Numbered from the stretch's first letter, positions 1 to 8,447 are shown. The stretch is 64,000 nucleotides of DNA from an uncultured Mycoplasmatota bacterium (GCA_900543825.1 UQSR01000003.1:1-64000); one strand, 5' to 3'. Made by a program: numbers and translations. Notes: a model not told the origin generated them from the sequence alone.

Positions 1-52
1 CTTAAAATCCTGTTGTGGCAACACAGTACCGGTTCGATTCCGGTCGCCGGCA
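1..52 (+). tRNA. tRNA-Leu (UAA), 3' part only
   Basis: The window opens inside a tRNA. The 3' half of an anticodon arm is visible: a loop reading CTTAAAA when completed gives anticodon UAA, followed by stem TCCTG. Next come a long variable arm (class II tRNA), a T-arm with GGTTCGATTCC and an acceptor strand CGCCGGC with discriminator A. CCA is not encoded. The long variable arm and UAA anticodon point to leucine. The 5' half lies outside the window. Confidence 0.85.
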
Positions 53-69
53 TTACATATTAAAGTGAG

Positions 70-102
70 AAGCTATGATGCGAAAGCGTCATAGCTTTTT
101 TT
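70..102 (+). terminator. Rho-independent terminator after tRNA-Leu
   Basis: A perfect AAGCTATGA/TCATAGCTT stem is extended by T-G, G-C and C-G pairs, closed by a GAAA tetraloop and followed by a run of T. It ends the tRNA transcript. Confidence 0.85.
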
Positions 103-345
103 CGTATAGGAGAGAGAAGTGAATGTATATATACATTTCTTGTATTTTCATAAGTGAAAGCTAGTTTGAAAAAACATTGATTTTTGAAATCGTTATTTAC
201 TGAGAGTTATAAAATGGAGAATTTTTGATGTTCTGAGATTTAAGATGTTGAAATTTCAGATTTGCATATTATTAGCTGGTTTATAAAGTTATTTTCGGGA
301 ATTTTGGTTTACATAAAACAGATAAAAAATTAATAACAAAATCAT

Positions 346-384
346 GTACCCCAAAATTTAAGATATATTGAATTTTTGGGGTAC
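346..384. repeat. Inverted repeat, copy 1 (GTACCCC...GGGGTAC)
   Basis: The arms GTACCCCAAAATT and AATTTTTGGGGTAC flank a 12-nt spacer. A second, slightly degenerate copy lies about 130 bp downstream. Neither copy has a T-run typical of a terminator, so this is a repeated palindromic element of unknown role. Confidence 0.7.
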
Positions 385-513
385 GCAAAATGGATTGAAA
401 GCAGTTTAAGTGATATATTGGTTGACATAACTATAAAAATGTAAAACAATATGCAACAAATATATGATTAAAACAAGAATATGTGACATGATTAGTTTAC
501 ATAACTTAAAAAC

Positions 514-551
514 GTACCACAAAAAATTAAAAACCTCGATTTTTGGGGTAC
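514..551. repeat. Inverted repeat, copy 2
   Basis: The left arm GTACCACAAAAAATT has one mismatch to the right arm ATTTTTGGGGTAC. The element is clearly related to the inverted repeat at 346-384. Confidence 0.65.
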
Positions 552-675
552 ATTCCATCAAATCATAAAACAGGCCACACAGCATACTGTATATAGATGA
601 ACAAAATGCCACAATGAAATGAAAAATAGCCAAATCCCTTGTACATTTGACAGTCTTATACATATTGAGTAGAAT

Positions 676-749
676 GTAAAAGTCAGATGGATGACGGAAT
701 GTACAGCAAATAGTAAAAGTCAGATAGATGACGGAATATATAGTAAATA
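676..749 (+). repeat. 37-bp tandem direct repeat upstream of rpiB
   Basis: Two adjacent 37-bp units both begin GTAAAAGTCAGAT and contain GATGACGGAAT; they differ at a handful of positions. A shorter echo (ACTATAGTAAATAAG) follows rpiB near 1261. The second unit ends about 27 bp before the rpiB start, so it lies in the promoter/leader region. Confidence 0.8.
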
Positions 750-775
750 GTTTTAAGAAATGAGAGGGATTTATA

Positions 776-1240
776 ATGAAGATTGGATTTGGATGCGACC
801 ATGCAGCAATTGACTTAAAGAATGAACTTATTGAATATATGACAGAAAAGGGTTACGAATGTGTTGATTATGGCACAGGCTATGATGAAAACGGAGAAAT
901 TATTAAGTGCGATTATCCAAACAAGGGTCGTGAAGTTGGTGAAGCAGTTGTAAGAAAAGATGTAGATTACGGTGTACTTATGTGTGGAACCGGAATCGGT
1001 ATTTCTGTTGCAGCAAACAAGGTTCCAGGTGTAATTGCAGCAGTTTGCAGCGAACCTTATTCGGCAAAACTTACAAAGCAGCATAACAATGCTAATGTTA
1101 TTGCTTTTGGCGCAAGAGTTGTTGGAGTAGAACTTGCAAAAATGATTCTTGATGAATTTTTTGGAGCAGAGTTTGAAGGTGGAAGACATCAGGCAAGAGT
1201 TGACATGATTCATGGAATTGAAGCAGATTATAGCAAATAA
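776..1240 (+). CDS. rpiB: Ribose-5-phosphate isomerase B (RpiB/LacAB family)
   Basis: This cytosolic sugar-phosphate isomerase interconverts ribose-5-phosphate and ribulose-5-phosphate in the pentose phosphate pathway. At 154 aa it is the usual family length. It shows GCDHAA near residue 6, the active-site Cys in MCGTGIG (about residue 70), and H103 in the HNNAN motif. The start follows an AGAGGG ribosome-binding site at good spacing. LacB-type galactose-6-phosphate isomerase is an alternative within the same family. The gene is monocistronic. Its base composition and codon choice (many GC-ending codons) differ from every gene downstream, hinting at transfer or an assembly join just after it. 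Confidence 0.85.
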   Translation: MKIGFGCDHAAIDLKNELIEYMTEKGYECVDYGTGYDENGEIIKCDYPNKGREVGEAVVRKDVDYGVLMCGTGIGISVAANKVPGVIAAVCSEPYSAKLTKQHNNANVIAFGARVVGVELAKMILDEFFGAEFEGGRHQARVDMIHGIEADYSK

Positions 1241-1289
1241 GATTTACAAAATTAGAATAAACTATAGTAAATAAGGTTTGTAAAAATAG

Positions 1290-1316
1290 AAAAGAGTTAT
1301 TGACAGACTCTTTTTT
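1290..1316. terminator. Terminator between rpiB and the convergent SASP gene
   Basis: An AAAAGAGT stem pairs with ACTCTTTT around a 9-nt loop, followed by T-rich sequence. The A-rich left flank would also let it work for the minus-strand SASP gene. Confidence 0.6.
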
Positions 1317-1332
1317 ATTTTATATAAACAAC

Positions 1333-1542
1333 TTATTTGTTTTGGTAATTAGAACCACTAAGTTGGTTTTGTCCTAATTGAACTAATCTCTTAGTAATTT
1401 CTCCACCAACTGAACCATTAGCTCTAGAAGTTGAATCAGGTCCTAAGTTAACACCAAATTCGTTAGCTATTTCATATTTCATTCTATCGATAGCTTGTTT
1501 AGCTCCTGGAACTACCATTTTGTTATTATTACTATTACTCAT
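1333..1542 (-). CDS. Alpha/beta-type small acid-soluble spore protein
   Basis: This 69-aa protein matches the alpha/beta SASP family, which coats DNA in dormant endospores, protects it from UV and heat, and is degraded at germination by the GPR protease. Visible hallmarks are the GPR-type cleavage region EIANEFGVNLG (about residues 24-34) and the conserved RANGSVGGEITKRLV block near residues 40-54. An excellent ribosome-binding site (AGGAGGTG) precedes the ATG. It shows that the organism makes spores, as do gerE, spoIIIAH and spoIIP in this window. A sigma-G-like promoter lies upstream. Confidence 0.95.
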   Translation of the reverse strand: MSNSNNNKMVVPGAKQAIDRMKYEIANEFGVNLGPDSTSRANGSVGGEITKRLVQLGQNQLSGSNYQNK

Positions 1543-1562
1543 TATCGTTTCACCTCCTACAC

Positions 1563-1591
1563 TAATAGGTTGTGAAATATTGTAAATTTCA
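1563..1591 (-). promoter_or_regulatory. Possible sigma-G promoter for the SASP gene
   Basis: Read on the minus strand, TGAAAT, 16 bases, then CCTATTA resembles the forespore sigma-G pattern (TGAATA, then CATnnTA), which is the sigma factor that drives SASP genes in known spore formers. The match is imperfect. No good housekeeping promoter is seen here. Confidence 0.35.
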
Positions 1592-1617
1592 TACTAACAA
1601 ATTAATGGTAATTTTTA

Positions 1618-2790
1618 CTATATATCAAATTTATTATAATTATTAGTAATCTTTATTACTTCCATATTATTAATAGCTTCTTCAATTAACTTATCATAAT
1701 CAAAACTATTCTCATATTCTATAGATAATTTCAAACTAGGATTAATAACTGGATGTTTAGGAACAAAAATAGTACAACAATCCTCATAAGGAAGTATTGA
1801 AGTTTCATAAGTATCAATCTTTCTAGCAATATCCATAATTTCTATCTTATCAAGACAAGCAACTGGTCTAATAACAACTTTATTAGTAACATTATTAATA
1901 ACATTCATACTAGTCAAAGTTTGACTAGCAACTTGTCCAACACTTTCACCATTTATAAGACATAAATAAGAATTATTTTCCATAATTTTAGTGGCTATTC
2001 TATACATCATTCTTCTCATAATGGTTATCATATATGTAGGGACGATATTTTTATATATTGCCTCTTGAATATCCGTAAATTTTATTACATATAAAGTAAT
2101 ATCCGGATTATATTTAGTAAGTTTTTCCACAAGACGCTTAACTTTATTTTTAGCCATCTCACTAGTATGTGGTGGTGACTCAAAATAAACACAATCAACC
2201 TTGATTCCCCTCTTCATAGCAAGATATCCCGCTACTGGGGAATCAATTCCTCCTGATAACATAAGAAGACCGCGTCCTGCTACTCCGACTGGATAGCCAC
2301 CTGACGCCTTAATTTCTTTATGATATATATATGTATAATCTTCTCTTATTTCAATTTTTAATAAATAATCAGGATTATGAACATCTACACTTATATTAGA
2401 AATATTCTTAAGTATCAAAGCACCAATTCTTCTAGAAAAATCCATACTTTGTATCGGAAATGATTTATCTGCTCTATCAGTTTCTACTTTAAATGTTCTA
2501 AAATCATTTTCCCTAGCTACCTCTAAAACATTATCTTCTATTTCACTAATATTAGTATTAACTCTAGTAGCAATAACTATACTATGAATACCAAATATAT
2601 TCTTAAGAATATTAACAATTTCCATAACATCATCATCAGTCTCAATAAACATACGTACTCTATTCTTAACAATATTAACATTATATTCTTCTAATGCTTT
2701 TTTAATATTATTATATAAAACATTAATAAAATACTTACGATTATCCCCTTTAGTAGTAAGTTCTCCATACTTAATTAATATAACCTTCAT
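1618..2790 (-). CDS. thiI: tRNA 4-thiouridine synthetase ThiI
   Basis: ThiI activates U8 of tRNA with ATP and inserts sulfur delivered as persulfide by a cysteine desulfurase; it can also feed thiazole synthesis. The 390-aa protein has an N-terminal ferredoxin-like/THUMP region (about 1-165), then the PP-loop ATPase with SGGIDSP at 179-185. It has a conserved DCC site near residue 345 and lacks the C-terminal rhodanese domain, as in the Bacillus form. The stop lies far from its likely partner, the desulfurase at 36800-37921, whereas the two are often adjacent elsewhere. It sits 11 nt after the pilin gene and probably shares its promoter. Confidence 0.93.
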   Translation of the reverse strand: MKVILIKYGELTTKGDNRKYFINVLYNNIKKALEEYNVNIVKNRVRMFIETDDDVMEIVNILKNIFGIHSIVIATRVNTNISEIEDNVLEVARENDFRTFKVETDRADKSFPIQSMDFSRRIGALILKNISNISVDVHNPDYLLKIEIREDYTYIYHKEIKASGGYPVGVAGRGLLMLSGGIDSPVAGYLAMKRGIKVDCVYFESPPHTSEMAKNKVKRLVEKLTKYNPDITLYVIKFTDIQEAIYKNIVPTYMITIMRRMMYRIATKIMENNSYLCLINGESVGQVASQTLTSMNVINNVTNKVVIRPVACLDKIEIMDIARKIDTYETSILPYEDCCTIFVPKHPVINPSLKLSIEYENSFDYDKLIEEAINNMEVIKITNNYNKFDI

Positions 2791-2801
2791 TTATAACCAC
2801 C

Positions 2802-3161
2802 CTATCCTATATTTCTACAATATGATGAATGTTCCTTAAACACAAAAGAATTTCCATCTCTAATAACATATCCACATATCGTACTTTTTTCATTTTGTGG
2901 ATCTTTAGCATCATCCAAAGTTAAATACCCTTCATCTATAAGAGTCGGCACACTAACCTGAGTAAATGTATTTTTATGCTTATCAGCATATAATTCACCA
3001 GCAGATATAATAATATTAATAACCTGTTCTCTTTGTTTAGCCTTACTTCTCTCTACTGAAGAAGTAATACTAGGTATAGCTATCGACATAATAACCACTA
3101 AAATAACTAATACCGCAAGAAGTTCTATCAAAGTAAATCCCTTATTATTCATTTTTTTCAT
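2802..3161 (-). CDS. Type IV pseudopilin, ComGC-like
   Basis: The protein begins with a short basic leader and a class III (prepilin) signal, KG followed by FTLIELLAVLVIL. It would be cleaved by a prepilin peptidase after the glycine near residue 8, leaving a hydrophobic N-terminal helix. The rest is a short globular domain with two cysteines that could form a disulfide. Length and sequence resemble ComGC of the competence pseudopilus, but no other comG gene is in the window, so another pilin role is possible. The start chosen is the ATG placed 6 nt after AGGTG; a GTG and an ATG slightly upstream are too close to the ribosome-binding site. Confidence 0.75.
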   Translation of the reverse strand: MKKMNNKGFTLIELLAVLVILVVIMSIAIPSITSSVERSKAKQREQVINIIISAGELYADKHKNTFTQVSVPTLIDEGYLTLDDAKDPQNEKSTICGYVIRDGNSFVFKEHSSYCRNIG

Positions 3162-3178
3162 TTGCATCACCTAAATAA

Positions 3179-3207
3179 ATTATAAAGTATTTTAATTTTA
3201 TTATCAA
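3179..3207 (-). promoter_or_regulatory. Sigma-A promoter for pilin-thiI operon
   Basis: Minus strand: TTGATA, 17-bp spacer, TATAAT, followed within about 15 bp by the AGGTG ribosome-binding site of the pilin gene. The leader is very short. Confidence 0.75.
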
Positions 3208-3275
3208 TACTTTTATATATAATTAGTACTAAAAATCATATAAAATCAATTATATATCTTTTATTATAAATAGAA

Positions 3276-3310
3276 AATCCAAATAAAAATTATTAATTTC
3301 TATTTGGATT
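3276..3310 (-). terminator. Terminator after the Rpn-family gene
   Basis: A 10-bp perfect stem (AATCCAAATA/TATTTGGATT) is followed on the minus strand by TTTTC and AT-rich sequence. It lies about 30 nt past the stop of the nuclease gene. Confidence 0.6.
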
Positions 3311-3340
3311 AATTTGAGGGGTAAAATATTTAAATTATTA

Positions 3341-4231
3341 TTAAATATTTTTTTCTATTTCTTTTATTTCTTCTACACTCTTATTAGTTATCTCAGATAT
3401 TGTATTATAATCAATGTTTTTCTTTAACATACTTCGAATAACATCTATTTTGTTTTCTTCGATACCTTGTTCTATACCTTCATCTTTGGCATAAGCAAGT
3501 TGTCCTTCAAGACGAAGACGATTATTCTCTTCTACCATCCAATCTTGTATTATTCTATCACTGCTGTTGGCATCTTTAATTTTTACTATAAACTTTTCTT
3601 TTTCTTCCATAGTCAAAAGATCATCTCCTAACAATTGGGATATTAATTCTATATCATTTATACTACAATATAGTATTGCTCCCCATCTTTCCATTTTTGT
3701 TGCATATTTAATCTTTTCAGTATTATTATACAACTTTTTATAACATTTTTCAATATCTAAGTTCCATATTTTTATTACTCCATAATCAAGTTCTCTTCCT
3801 GTATCTAAATCAGCATAAGCACCTATTTGTATTATCTTATTATTTAAATTTCTAAAAGTATTTAAATTTAATTGTCCTACCATCTTAAGACCTAACTCTT
3901 TATCAGTCATACCAGATTCTACTACTTGATTAGTTATTCTAAATAGTTGAATCATATTTCTTGCGGTAACATTTCTTTCATGTTTATAATTAATTTCAAC
4001 ATTTAGATAATTATCCTTTCCTATTCCTATTAACATATCACTTCTATTAACTTTACCTTTTACAGTATATGGCTCTAATTCATAACCAGTAATTATTTCA
4101 TCTTTATTTATCTTTTCATTAATACCAGTAATATCATAAATCATCGTAATTAGAGCATCTCTTTGTCTTAAGAATATACTTTTAAACATTACATCATTAC
4201 ATATTTTTATCTTATCTTTTACATCTATCAT
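3341..4231 (-). CDS. Rpn family PD-(D/E)XK nuclease / putative transposase
   Basis: This 296-aa protein fits the Rpn/PF12784 family of recombination-promoting nucleases. The N-terminal NDVMFKSIF block is typical, and the catalytic core is RSDMLIG (Asp about 66) then LNVEINYKHE (Glu about 79). The residue after the VE motif is Asn-Tyr-Lys rather than the common Gln, a modest variant. The C-terminus has a helical EGIEQGIEEN stretch and a short helix-turn-helix-like segment, as in many relatives. Family members are mobile and multicopy in gut bacteria. A 100-bp internally deleted copy of this gene, with its own flanks, lies at 60960-61060. The gene is monocistronic with its own terminator. Confidence 0.85.
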   Translation of the reverse strand: MIDVKDKIKICNDVMFKSIFLRQRDALITMIYDITGINEKINKDEIITGYELEPYTVKGKVNRSDMLIGIGKDNYLNVEINYKHERNVTARNMIQLFRITNQVVESGMTDKELGLKMVGQLNLNTFRNLNNKIIQIGAYADLDTGRELDYGVIKIWNLDIEKCYKKLYNNTEKIKYATKMERWGAILYCSINDIELISQLLGDDLLTMEEKEKFIVKIKDANSSDRIIQDWMVEENNRLRLEGQLAYAKDEGIEQGIEENKIDVIRSMLKKNIDYNTISEITNKSVEEIKEIEKNI

Positions 4232-4322
4232 TATTACTCCCTTCTATATTTTACCTCCTCATATATATAAACACCAATTTTTTAATAAAATTGTAATATT
4301 TTCCAAAATTTCTAATAAAAAA

Positions 4323-4355
4323 CAAAAAAAGAGTGAAAACTATTGTTTTCACTCT
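4323..4355 (-). terminator. Terminator after mutS
   Basis: Strong hairpin on the minus strand: an 11-bp AGAGTGAAAAC/GTTTTCACTCT stem with a 4-nt loop, then seven T. It begins 17 nt after the mutS stop. Confidence 0.9.
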
Positions 4356-4371
4356 GTATCATTTTTACTAT

Positions 4372-6924
4372 TTATTTTATTTTTTCTTTTAACTTACTAA
4401 GAATATTAATAGCTTCCATAGGAGTAATATTAAGAACATCAATCTTTTTAATTTCTTCCTCTACTTCACTCTTTTTCTCTTCAAAGTCAAGAGGTAGGCT
4501 ATATTGAAAAGAATCATCATTCTTTTTCTTCTTTTTACTAGTAGAGTTATTATTCTTACTTTCATATTCCTTTAATATAACATTAGCTCTATCAATAACC
4601 TCACTAGGAAGACCAGCTAACATAGCAACATTAATACCATAACTTTTATCTACCGAACCATCTTTAACCTTATGTAAGAAAGTAATATTACCACCATCTT
4701 CTATAGCGGATACATGTTTATTTTTCAAATTAGGAAGAGTCCTCTCCATATCAGTAAGTTCATGATAATGTGTAGAAAAAAGTGTCTTACATTTAATTCT
4801 TTTAGCAATATATTCTAATATAGCTTCCGCTAAACTCATACCATCATAAGTAGCAGTACCACGTCCAAGTTCATCAAATAAAATTAAACTATTTTTAGTA
4901 GCACCCTTAATAGCCCTTGATGCCTCCATCATTTCAACCATAAAAGTAGATTCCCCACTTACCAAATCATCACTTGCTCCAATTCTTGTAAATATCTTAT
5001 CAAATACTGGTAAATTAGCCTCATTAGCGGGAACAAAGCAACCAATTTGTGCCATAATAGCAATAATACCAAGTTGTCTCATATAAGTACTTTTACCAGC
5101 CATATTAGGACCAGTAATAAGAATTATATCAGTATTATTATCCATAATAATATCATTAGGAACATACTCACTATCACGAAGAACCTTCTCTACTACAGGA
5201 TGACGAGAAGAAATAATCCTAATCTCATTATTACTATTTAAAGTAGGTCTCGTATAATTATACTTCTCACTAACATAAGCAAAAGATTGTAAAACATCAA
5301 TCTCACTAATAACCTTAGCATTCTTTTGCAAAATATTAATATACTTCTTACATTCATCCCTTATACCAATAAATAAATTATATTCCAAATTAATAATCTT
5401 ATCTTCACTAGATAAAATCAAATCTTCTTTCTCTTTAAGTATTGGATTAATAAATCTCTCACAATTAGCAAGTGTCTGTTTTCTAGTATAACCCATATCA
5501 TCAGTAATCATAGATAAGTAAGAATTACTAACCTCAATATAATAACCAAATACCTTATTAAATCCAACTTTAAGACCTTTAATACCAGTTCTTTCTCTCT
5601 CTTCTCTCTCAAAATTACTAATAAAGTCCTTACCACCCTTACTTAAATTCTTAAGTTCATCAAGTTCTTTAGAATAACCACTTTTAATAAGAAATCCTTC
5701 CTTAAGACCAACAGGAGCATCCTCATTAATAGAACTATCAAGTAAATTATAAAGTTCACTAAGCGGTTCAATATCATCATAAAAACCAATAGTATTAATC
5801 TTTTCCTTAATACTAGGAAGTACCTCTAAAGAAGTCTTAAGTTGTAGTAAATCTTTCCCATTAGCAGAACCAAAAGCAATTCTACCACAAAGTCTTTCCA
5901 AATCATATACAGAATATAAATCATTTCTAAGTTCATCAGTTAAAATAAATTCATCAAGTAACTTAGAAACAATATCATATCTCCTATTTATCATATCCAT
6001 ATCTACTAAAGGATTCTCAATAAAATATTTAAGTCTTCTACTTCCCATAGCAGTCTTAGTATTATCAAGAAGCCAAAGTAAAGAATACATTCTCTCTTTA
6101 GTTCTAAGACATTCAGTAAGTTCTAAATTTCTCTTAGTATGAATATCCATAATCAAAGTAGCATCTTCTTTTTTAATAATAACCTTTTGAAAATGAGACA
6201 ATTCCCTTTTCTGTTCATAACTTAAATAATAAAGTAATAACTTAATAGATTTAATAATTCTCTCATCACTAATATCACTATAAATATCACTATACATATC
6301 ATCTAAATAATTCTCTACTATTGTTACAGGTATCTTTTCATTTTTAATTTTAGCTAAAGTATTCCTATCAAATTCCTTATTAACAATAATCTCTTTAATT
6401 TCTAAAGATAACAATTTATATATAATATCCAAAGAATTACCAAGAAGCATAGAGTAAACTTCTCCTGTAGTAATATCTGAATAAGTAAGTGCATATCCAT
6501 ATCCAAAATCATATAAACTACCAATATAATTATTTTCTTTTTCATTTAAAGAATTAGCATTAATAATAGTACCAGATGATATAACCTCTACTATATCCCT
6601 CTTTACTATTCCTTTAGCACTTTTAGGATCCTCAAGCTGCTCACAAATAGCCACTTTAAATCCATTTTTAATAAGTTTATCAATATATATATCTGCTGCA
6701 TGATGAGGTATACCACACATAGGAACCTTCTCTTCAAGTCCTGCACTCTTACCAGTTAAAGTAAGCTCCAAAGCATGTGAAACAATCTCAGCATCCTCAA
6801 AAAACATCTCATAAAAGTCCCCTAATCTATATAAAATAATAGTATCTTCATATTTATCTTTAAGTTCAACATAATGTCTCATCATAGGAGATAACTTTTC
6901 TCTATCAACTTCATTTCTCTTCAT
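4372..6924 (-). CDS. mutS: DNA mismatch repair protein MutS
   Basis: MutS recognises mismatches and small loops in DNA and starts repair in an ATP-dependent way. The 850-aa protein is full length. It has the mismatch-reading GDFYEMF motif (about residues 35-41), the long lever and clamp helices, the Walker A motif GPNMAGKST near residue 600, Walker B LILFDELGRGT near 680, and a C-terminal tail with a helix that in relatives mediates dimerisation and beta-clamp contact. The gene has its own promoter with an extended -10 and its own terminator. MutL is not in this window, although it often follows mutS in relatives. Confidence 0.97.
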   Translation of the reverse strand: MKRNEVDREKLSPMMRHYVELKDKYEDTIILYRLGDFYEMFFEDAEIVSHALELTLTGKSAGLEEKVPMCGIPHHAADIYIDKLIKNGFKVAICEQLEDPKSAKGIVKRDIVEVISSGTIINANSLNEKENNYIGSLYDFGYGYALTYSDITTGEVYSMLLGNSLDIIYKLLSLEIKEIIVNKEFDRNTLAKIKNEKIPVTIVENYLDDMYSDIYSDISDERIIKSIKLLLYYLSYEQKRELSHFQKVIIKKEDATLIMDIHTKRNLELTECLRTKERMYSLLWLLDNTKTAMGSRRLKYFIENPLVDMDMINRRYDIVSKLLDEFILTDELRNDLYSVYDLERLCGRIAFGSANGKDLLQLKTSLEVLPSIKEKINTIGFYDDIEPLSELYNLLDSSINEDAPVGLKEGFLIKSGYSKELDELKNLSKGGKDFISNFEREERERTGIKGLKVGFNKVFGYYIEVSNSYLSMITDDMGYTRKQTLANCERFINPILKEKEDLILSSEDKIINLEYNLFIGIRDECKKYINILQKNAKVISEIDVLQSFAYVSEKYNYTRPTLNSNNEIRIISSRHPVVEKVLRDSEYVPNDIIMDNNTDIILITGPNMAGKSTYMRQLGIIAIMAQIGCFVPANEANLPVFDKIFTRIGASDDLVSGESTFMVEMMEASRAIKGATKNSLILFDELGRGTATYDGMSLAEAILEYIAKRIKCKTLFSTHYHELTDMERTLPNLKNKHVSAIEDGGNITFLHKVKDGSVDKSYGINVAMLAGLPSEVIDRANVILKEYESKNNNSTSKKKKKNDDSFQYSLPLDFEEKKSEVEEEIKKIDVLNITPMEAINILSKLKEKIK

Positions 6925-6947
6925 TTTTATACCTTCTTCGTCCCTTT

Positions 6948-6977
6948 ATTATACCATATAAAATACCAACTTCACAA
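6948..6977 (-). promoter_or_regulatory. Sigma-A promoter for mutS
   Basis: Minus strand: TTGTGA, 18-bp spacer, then TGG-TATAAT (extended -10), followed by an AAGAAGG ribosome-binding site about 15 bp further on. Confidence 0.7.
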
Positions 6978-6980
6978 TAC

Positions 6981-7010
6981 AAAAAGACAAATTATTCCAT
7001 TTGTCTTTTT
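6981..7010 (-). terminator. Terminator overlapping the end of the DUF4186 gene
   Basis: An 11-bp AAAAAGACAAA/TTTGTCTTTTT stem includes the last codons and stop of the DUF4186 gene and ends in T5 on the minus strand. Its far end abuts the mutS -35 box. Confidence 0.8.
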
Positions 7011-7357
7011 ATCCATTCCATTATTAACATAACAATATAATTAATCTCGTTATTAGATAATTCTCTATTCTTCGGAATACCATGCCACTTAAATAAACAT
7101 CCCCTGCAGCAGCACCCTGTAGCATGTTGTGCAATAAATACCGGATGTCCCCTCATAGGAGTCTGCTTTCCATCATTCTTAATATCAATTGGAGCAAGTC
7201 TCTTCAAAATAATATCATAAGCATGATCCTTTATAATATTCATTCCTTTATCTTTAATATAATTTTTATCCTTATCTTTAAGATAAAAACTATTCCTAAA
7301 AGTACTCTTACTAAGACTATTAAGCTTATCGTTTATTATTTCATATCTCTTATCCAT
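6992..7357 (-). CDS. DUF4186 family protein
   Basis: The 121-aa protein carries the conserved core of the DUF4186 family: RLAPIDIKNDGKQTPMRGHP, then VFIAQHATGCCCRGCLFKWH and GIPKNREL. The function is not established. The CCCRGC cluster with nearby His residues suggests metal binding, and the family is cytosolic and widespread in bacteria. It starts 11 nt after the short-chain dehydrogenase stop, so the two are probably cotranscribed. The length is normal for the family. Confidence 0.85.
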   Translation of the reverse strand: MDKRYEIINDKLNSLSKSTFRNSFYLKDKDKNYIKDKGMNIIKDHAYDIILKRLAPIDIKNDGKQTPMRGHPVFIAQHATGCCCRGCLFKWHGIPKNRELSNNEINYIVMLIMEWIKRQME

Positions 7358-7368
7358 AAAGTATATGA

Positions 7369-8145
7369 TTATACTATAGATCCACCACCATCTATAGCAA
7401 TAAATTGACCTTCAATATAACTAGAAGCATCACTAGATAAATATAAAATAGTACCATTAACTTCACCATGTCTACCAGGTCTACTAGAAGGATTTAAAGC
7501 ATTATATCCACGTAAGAATTCTTCAGATTTAAATAAAGTATTCTCAGTCATACCAGTTTCAAATAAACCTGGTCCAATAGCATTAACAGTAATATTATAC
7601 CTAGCATAACTACAAGCCATACCCTTAGTAAGACCAATAACAGCAGCTTTAGAAGCATTATAAGAATGCCTAATAAACATATCATTCTTATCAGCCACTA
7701 TAGCATTAACTGAAGAAACATTAACAATTTTACCATACATTCTTTCCTTCATACCAGGAATAACATATTTACACATAAAATAAATACCTTTAACATTAGT
7801 ATTAAAAGATTTATCCCAATCTTCTTCTTCTAAAGTATCAACTCCACCACGTACAGCAACACCAGCATCATTAAGTAATATATCAATATGATCAAAAGCA
7901 CTTAGTACCTCATCTACAGCTTTTTTAACACTATTCTCCTTAGTAACATCACACTCTATACAAATAGCACGTCTTCCTATTTTTTCTATTTCCTTTTTAA
8001 CCTCTTCTAACTTATCTACTCTTCTAGCAAGAAGAGCTACATCTGCCCCCATTTCTGCATAAGCAATAGCGGCCTCTTTTCCTATACCACTACTAGCACC
8101 GGTTACAACAGCAACCTTACCAGTTAAATCAAATAAATTTTTCAT
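7369..8145 (-). CDS. SDR-family NAD(P)-dependent oxidoreductase
   Basis: A classical short-chain dehydrogenase of about 258 aa. It shows the Rossmann TGASSGIG motif (15-22), a catalytic Ser near 143, the catalytic YNASK pair (Y161, K165), and the C-terminal GQFIAIDGGGS end. The usual NNAG structural motif reads NDAG here, a small oddity. The overall look is closest to gluconate 5-dehydrogenase or 3-oxoacyl-ACP reductase (FabG) types; the substrate cannot be decided. The start chosen is the ATG after a perfect GGAGG box, six codons inside the longest frame. It precedes DUF4186 in a likely two-gene operon. Confidence 0.85.
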   Translation of the reverse strand: MKNLFDLTGKVAVVTGASSGIGKEAAIAYAEMGADVALLARRVDKLEEVKKEIEKIGRRAICIECDVTKENSVKKAVDEVLSAFDHIDILLNDAGVAVRGGVDTLEEEDWDKSFNTNVKGIYFMCKYVIPGMKERMYGKIVNVSSVNAIVADKNDMFIRHSYNASKAAVIGLTKGMACSYARYNITVNAIGPGLFETGMTENTLFKSEEFLRGYNALNPSSRPGRHGEVNGTILYLSSDASSYIEGQFIAIDGGGSIV

Positions 8146-8221
8146 TTTATACCTCCATATCATAAAAAATTATATCATATTAACGATTAAAAATCTATAA
8201 ATAAAATACAAATATACAAAG

Positions 8222-8242
8222 AAAAAAAGCACATATGTGCTT
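8222..8242 (-). terminator. Terminator after gerE
   Basis: The palindrome AAGCACATATGTGCTT is followed by seven T on the minus strand and overlaps the gerE stop codon. Confidence 0.8.
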
Positions 8243-8447
8243 ATAAAGTAATTTCTCCCAAACGTATCAATTCTACTACTGCCTGAGCTCTTCCTTTAAC
8301 TGATAACTTTTGCATAGTATTAGATATATGGTTTCTAACAGTCTTTTCACTTATCCCCAATATCTCTGCTATATCATGAGTAGTTTTATTTTCTACTAAT
8401 AACGAAAAAACTTCTTTTTCTCTTTTGGTTAATATACCTTTACTCAT
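8241..8447 (-). CDS. gerE: GerE-like LuxR-type spore regulator
   Basis: A 68-aa stand-alone LuxR/GerE helix-turn-helix protein (LTKREKEVFSLLVENKTTHDI, then GISEKTVRNHI). In Bacillus, GerE (74 aa) tunes the last mother-cell gene set, including coat genes, late in sporulation. Absence of any receiver domain and proximity to spoIIIAH support GerE over a two-component response regulator. The start chosen is the ATG with GTGAGG 6 nt upstream; a longer frame of 13 more codons has no ribosome-binding site. The gene is 83 nt downstream of spoIIIAH and may be read with it. Confidence 0.85.
   Translation of the reverse strand: MSKGILTKREKEVFSLLVENKTTHDIAEILGISEKTVRNHISNTMQKLSVKGRAQAVVELIRLGEITL

Larger units (their letters stand above)
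103..775. other. AT-rich intergenic region with repeats, no gene seen
   Basis: No convincing gene lies here. The stretch holds two related inverted repeats (346-384 and 514-551) and a 37-bp tandem duplication just before rpiB (676-749), listed separately. An 85-codon reading frame on the minus strand (406-663) has no ribosome-binding site and was rejected. Confidence 0.6.

Noticed and set aside
406..663. 85-codon hydrophobic frame on the minus strand in the left intergenic region
   Set aside because: No ribosome-binding site, AT-rich low-information sequence, and it spans one of the inverted repeats. Most likely chance.
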